Below, piece by piece: positions 31,255 through 33,013 of a stretch of DNA of 33,013 nucleotides. The DNA is taken from contig LRSR01006937.1 of the NCBI GenBank assembly GCA_001579985.1, forward strand, positions 1 through 33,013, written 5' to 3'. The notes below the pieces were generated by a model. That model was given only the letters and a program-made list of their open reading frames with translations, had not been told where the DNA came from and did not search any database. Source of the stretch: Hypsibius dujardini (taxonomy: Eukaryota; Tardigrada; Eutardigrada; Parachela; Hypsibiidae). The position numbers and the translations under genes were made by a program. Within the stretch, counting starts at the first letter, position 1; each line of letters starts with the position of its first letter.

Positions 31255-33013
31255 AATTACGCTAATGAGACCGGAAACCCACGGATTATTTTCAACTTCT
31301 CGAGATTTCCCTTTACAAATACGACCATTTTATTTTCCGGATTGCGTGGTTATTTATAACAACTCATCCCACGGTATTATGAAGACTGACAAAATTCTCG
31401 AGACAATAGCTTTTCAGACGGATCCGGTAGTTTATATTCATTTCCGGTATACTCCGTGATTTTGACCCAAAATGATACGCAAAACAACTTCGCCAGTGAG
31501 AGCTCATTTTGAGTTTGAACTTTCCAATGAATTGTATGCCACCGGGCATCACATCTACTCCGTCAACGACATGTATATACTGTTTGATTTTAATTAAGTT
31601 AAAAGTGGTGACTATATTACTATATTGTATCATTCAATTAAAAAAAGAACACATGAAAAGAAAGACGTGGGATTCCGCCCGTCTTAAATTTTAATCGGGC
31701 AGACTTTCTGGCGGGAATTATCGAGAAAATTGGGAATTGAATTCTCAATGAAGTGTCAATGACAAATAGCGTTATCAATTACGATCATACAGATTCTCGT
31801 TGTCCTTGTCATCATAGTCTTCGACTTCCTCGTGGACAACCATTGTTGTCCTTGAATCAACCTAGGGTGGAGTTTGAGCTGTCGGCTTCACAGGCTCAAA
31901 AATGGACGTCGTTTTCTGCAGCTAACCAATCTTGTTTCCACAAAAATCCGTTCCTTTTTCCCATTTATTACGGCAGGCAATAAAATAAAAGTGTGGGTCA
32001 ACCTTGCCCCGTATGTCCAAAACACAGTCCGCAGCCTAAATTAACGAGACACGATTCGTTCTTGCTCTAATACACAGGACTTTCACTTCAAGGGCGCAAA
32101 TCAATTTACTGATTTAGACGAGAGGCTCGTTTCACTTTTTATCGACGAAAGAAGCAGGACCCTTTAGTTGGGGGCCAGGGGGGAGGGGTGGGGCATTACG
32201 GGATATTATCTGTAAAAATTGTCGCAGGATTTGGTGGACTGAACCTGTCCATTTTTTTAAACCGATCTTGTAAAAATAAAAGAGAAAACTTTGGCTGGAC
32301 TGGATGGCCCCACAATTGTGACGGGAGGGCCTCAGTGCTCTCGTCACAAGCCGACAAGCGTCTTTTACCTCCAAGTCAAACGATCAACCACGAGTTCGAG
32401 AGTGTCAGTTTCGAAGCCCTCAATCAATCAAACAGTAGACGGGTCCCTAGTGGCCACTACATCAATCAAGAAACAATCATAAGCGGCATCCGTCGAACTG
32501 GTTGAATTCATGCGAAACGGCTGCCATTACCGATACGCAGACTTCCTACTCGACAATCTTTACTTTTTGTTCGGCTTTCCGCCAATTGCGCTTCTGCGAC
32601 CGCCCATTTTGTTAGAATGGCTCGAAGTAGTAATTGGGTAGGAATGAGAACCTTCCTAGGACTCATGGGTCTCTGTTAAGACACCTAAACAATTGAGTAA
32701 CGGAAGCCCTCAATCAATCAATCACACGAGCAACCCACACGGAAACCCAGAGTCAGGTCAATCACCCCAGAGAGTCAGGAATCGCGCCGTGTAGATCCCA
32801 GCACGCCAAACAATCTATTAAGTTTACAGTCATTCAGTGAGATTTTTCTTTAGAGCACAAAAGCTTCAGTTTGGTTGAAAAATGTGTAAAGTCTTTTAAA
32901 AGTTTTAAACTCCGAAATATGCTGGGAAACAACCAGTCGTTGAAACCACAACATCTAAAATTTCACAATAATAAATCTAACAGCTTTTGGGCTTGACTTT
33001 CATAACATGCGTC
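31255..33013. other. Right-hand intergenic region, no gene called
   Basis: AT-rich with scattered short frames. The words GAAGCCCTCAATCAATCA occur near 32414 and 32703, a short direct repeat. A 20-codon hydrophobic frame starting at an ATG near 32618 (ending MRTFLGLMGLC) could be a signal-peptide exon of a gene running off the right edge, but this is speculative. Confidence 0.3.

Noticed and set aside
1-33013. tRNA, rRNA or CRISPR features
   Set aside because: Scanning by eye found no cloverleaf with a TTCGA arm in the right context, no rRNA blocks and no regularly spaced repeats of CRISPR type.

Overview
Eukaryotic, most likely animal, genomic DNA. Genes are split by GT-AG introns, the protein families are metazoan (calcineurin B with four EF hands, a natriuretic-peptide-receptor-like ectodomain, a class A GPCR, a secreted cysteine-rich multi-module protein), and long AT-rich intergenic stretches carry several kinds of non-autonomous DNA transposons. 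An ecdysozoan invertebrate is my best inference and a tardigrade is plausible, but nothing in the window proves it. There are no bacterial operons, rRNA genes, CRISPR arrays or convincing tRNAs.

Layout. 1-955: 5' part of a minus-strand gene with a low-complexity tail, running off the left edge. 956-5810: repeat-rich and gene-free, with microsatellites, a TIR-bounded element (2616-3575) containing three interlocked inverted repeats, a decayed hAT-type element (about 3884-4667), a 0.64-kb long-inverted-repeat element (4846-5482) and a pentanucleotide array (5626-5810). 5864-7144: complete two-exon calcineurin B gene (minus). 8293-9104 and 12447-13258: two 812-bp copies of one TA-flanked transposon in opposite orientation. 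About 9700-10540: degenerate array of a short TTCCGGATA-like motif. 13860-18784: 13-exon minus-strand gene for a single-pass receptor with an ANF-receptor ectodomain. 20219-20516: small two-exon plus-strand gene of unknown function. 21760-22074: possible small secreted protein. 24993-28878: seven-exon plus-strand gene for a 402-residue secreted protein with six cysteine-rich EB-like modules, one per exon, joined by phase-1 introns. 29545-30713: two-exon minus-strand class A GPCR. 31019-31254: possible orphan minus-strand exon.

Most of the real genes are visible only after splicing. I built the exon chains by matching splice sites, intron phases and family motifs, and all completed chains add up to whole codons. 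The most interesting point is the receptor: its ectodomain and transmembrane helix are well formed, but the modelled transcript stops about 80 residues after the membrane, with AATAAA 16 bases later, so it would lack a full kinase-homology region and any cyclase. A weak cyclase-like fragment lies further downstream on the same strand, beyond one of the transposon copies. No pathway linking the genes can be read from the sequence; the receptor, the GPCR and the secreted proteins look like independent neighbours.
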